Positions 62,771-64,000 of a stretch of 64,000 nt of DNA are shown piece by piece. Under the pieces are notes generated by a model, which saw only the letters and a list, made by a program, of their open reading frames with translations, made no database searches and had not been told where the DNA came from. A program made the translations under genes and the position numbers. Origin of the DNA: Campylobacter concisus (GTDB taxonomy: Bacteria; Campylobacterota; Campylobacteria; Campylobacterales; Campylobacteraceae); assembly GCF_001891085.1 (NCBI RefSeq), contig NZ_JXUP01000001.1, positions 124,001 through 188,000 on the forward strand. Direction: 5' to 3'. Position 1 is the first letter of the stretch, and the number at the start of each line of letters is the position of its first letter.

Positions 62771-63709
62771 TTAATGCAAGCTTTCTATGTAGCTCATAGC
62801 GCTAAGTGCAGCCACAGCGCCGTCACCTGCTGCTACGATGACTTGCTTTGGAGCATCCTCTCTGATGTCGCCTGCCACAAAGAGACCTTTTAGGCTAGTT
62901 TGCATTTTAAGGTTTGTCTTGACCTGTCCGCCATCAGCCATTTCGCAGATAAATTTGCCGTTTTCATCTTTTAAAATTTCGTTATTTACATTTAGTCCGA
63001 CAAAGGTGAAAATGCCCGGCACATCAAGCACGCGCTCGCCATTTTTGGTATCAAGCATGATCTTTGTTAGACCCATTTTATCGCCAAGTGCCTCTTTTAT
63101 CGTTGCGCTTGTTATAAACTCGATCTTTTCATTTTTTCTAGCTTTTTCAACGGTGGTTGGTGCTGCTCTAAACTCGTCACGTCTATGGATAAGATAGACT
63201 TTTGAGCAGATATTTGCTAGGTAAAGTGCCTCTTCAACGGCTGTGTCGCCACCGCCAAGAACAGCTACCTCTTTATTTTTGTAAAAAAATCCATCGCATG
63301 TTGCGCATGTGCTAACACCTTTGCCAAAGAACTCATCCTCGCCTTTAAAGCCAGCACGTCTTGGAGTTGAGCCAGTTGCTACGATGACAGCCTTTGCCTG
63401 CTCGCTCTTACCGCCCTCAAGTAAAATTTCAAAGCTACCGTCGCTGTTTTTTCTAACACCAACGACGTTTGCCCACTTATGAACTAGTCCAAATGCACTA
63501 CACTGCTTCCACCAAGTGCTCATAAAGTCAAAACCGCTCTCGCCAGGGGCTTTTTGGCCTGGGTAGTTTTCTATCTCTGAGCTAGAGGTGATCTGACCGC
63601 CAGGCTCGCCTTTTTCAAACATTACAACATTTTTTAGTCCGCCTCTAGTGGCGTAAAGTCCGGCGCTTAGTCCTGCTGGACCGCCTCCGATGATCGCTAA
63701 ATCAAGCAT
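62771..63709 (-). CDS. trxB: Thioredoxin reductase
   Basis: 312 residues. FAD site [12 protein letters not shown], redox pair Cys135 and Cys138 in [14 protein letters not shown] part [13 protein letters not shown], and closing [21 protein letters not shown]. It reduces thioredoxin and so supports Bcp and other reductive enzymes. The upstream partial gene ends ten bases before it. Confidence 0.97.
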   Translation of the reverse strand: MLDLAIIGGGPAGLSAGLYATRGGLKNVVMFEKGEPGGQITSSSEIENYPGQKAPGESGFDFMSTWWKQCSAFGLVHKWANVVGVRKNSDGSFEILLEGGKSEQAKAVIVATGSTPRRAGFKGEDEFFGKGVSTCATCDGFFYKNKEVAVLGGGDTAVEEALYLANICSKVYLIHRRDEFRAAPTTVEKARKNEKIEFITSATIKEALGDKMGLTKIMLDTKNGERVLDVPGIFTFVGLNVNNEILKDENGKFICEMADGGQVKTNLKMQTSLKGLFVAGDIREDAPKQVIVAAGDGAVAALSAMSYIESLH

Positions 63710-63718
63710 AAATTTCCT

Positions 63719-64000
63719 TTATTCTAAAACATTTATGGACGAATTTTGTTTGTAAATTTCGCCCCTTTGATGAACTATCTCAACACTACTAGGAAGCTTC
63801 GTGATGCTTAAATTTCGCATAAGCTCTAGGACTGTATTTATATCTGAGCTTATGTATTTTAGTGTTGAGTTTGACTCATATCTTTTTTGAAAGATATCGA
63901 TTGCCACAACTGTTTCATTTTTGGTTGGTAAAATTTCGTCTAATTTTGATTGATTTGAACTGAAGATTAAAAGCGTGTATTTTGGCTCTTTTGGAGTGAA
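63719..64000 (-). CDS. Partial gene at the right edge, unknown product
   Basis: An open frame of 93 codons enters from the right edge and stops at 63719-63721. It reads TLLIFSSNQSKLDEILP, then ETVVAIDIFQKRYESNSTLKY, and NLSITKLPSSVEIVHQRGEIYKQNSS at the end. The strand-helix order and a KLPSSVEI strand recall a thioredoxin-like fold with a cis-proline, but no Cys pair is visible in this part. Its place just before trxB is suggestive, no more. Confidence 0.5.
   Translation of the reverse strand, partial: FTPKEPKYTLLIFSSNQSKLDEILPTKNETVVAIDIFQKRYESNSTLKYISSDINTVLELMRNLSITKLPSSVEIVHQRGEIYKQNSSINVLE

Noticed and set aside
1-64000. tRNA genes, CRISPR arrays, insertion sequences or prophage
   Set aside because: I looked for T-loop-like sequence, regular direct repeats, transposase motifs and phage genes in the gaps and found none.

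Overview
The window looks like chromosomal DNA of a Campylobacter, most like C. concisus or a near relative. This rests on the low-GC, A/T-run-rich sequence, the family content (CadF-like OmpA, DUF507, two DUF2393 proteins, nikZYXWV-type nickel ABC genes, cbb3 oxidase with a DUF4006 protein, carboxynorspermidine-type spermidine synthesis) and remembered C. jejuni gene orders. No database search was possible. I saw no tRNA, rRNA, CRISPR array, prophage or insertion sequence.

Layout. 1-2173 (minus): fdhC, yedF and the start of selD, a selenium and formate dehydrogenase group; selD carries an in-frame UGA at codon 17 followed by a SECIS-like hairpin. 2464-2877: a decayed DJ-1/PfpI gene. 2955-5308: nspC, moaD, moaE and a small membrane protein. 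5548-10961 (plus): a tight operon for import across both membranes: a frameshifted TonB-receptor-type barrel that appears to lack its plug, a Tat-exported NMT1-like binding protein, an ABC permease, an ATPase and an NnrS-like membrane protein. A YceI gene follows. 11660-15020: a GC-richer patch with a remnant paralogue of the 4844-5308 gene, a Bcr/CflA exporter, two copies of a structured repeat, and carboxynorspermidine synthase. 15114-19018: a TPR lipoprotein, rdgB, an MFS transporter and a BaiN/HI0933-type flavoprotein. 19266-27212 (minus): a HAD phosphatase, cadF/ompA, rpsI-rplM and addBA. 28074-33423 (minus): ccoNOQP with four small accessory genes and an upstream orphan response regulator. 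33504-45222 (minus): a UreH/TauE-like protein, carA, DUF507, carB, mreC, mreB, clpX, lpxA, fabZ and queH. 45251-49957 (minus): nikZYXWV-like genes with a palindrome in the promoter region. 50131-59267 (mostly plus): a giant AsmA/DUF748 protein, a tautomerase, bcp, dsbA, ilvE, an SPFH protein, hisIE and two DUF2393 proteins. 59386-64000 (minus): a lipoprotein, purF, a frameshifted small gene, dapB, trxB and a partial gene running off the edge.

How the parts fit. Formate dehydrogenase (fdhC; selD and yedF for selenium, moaD and moaE for molybdopterin) feeds electrons to respiration that ends at the cbb3 oxidase. Metal supply recurs: nik genes, a possibly copper-linked outer-membrane and ABC system, and a UreH-like protein beside the oxidase. 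nspC and the carboxynorspermidine synthase form one spermidine pathway split over 10 kb.

The strongest undescribed signal is the pair of roughly 100-bp repeats at 13475-13582 and 13676-13773. They fold into the same hairpin architecture although all five apical base pairs differ. The next most interesting item is the plugless receptor, ABC and NnrS-like operon. Other items for a second look are the UGA codon in selD, the response regulator without its kinase, and several frameshifted or decayed genes.
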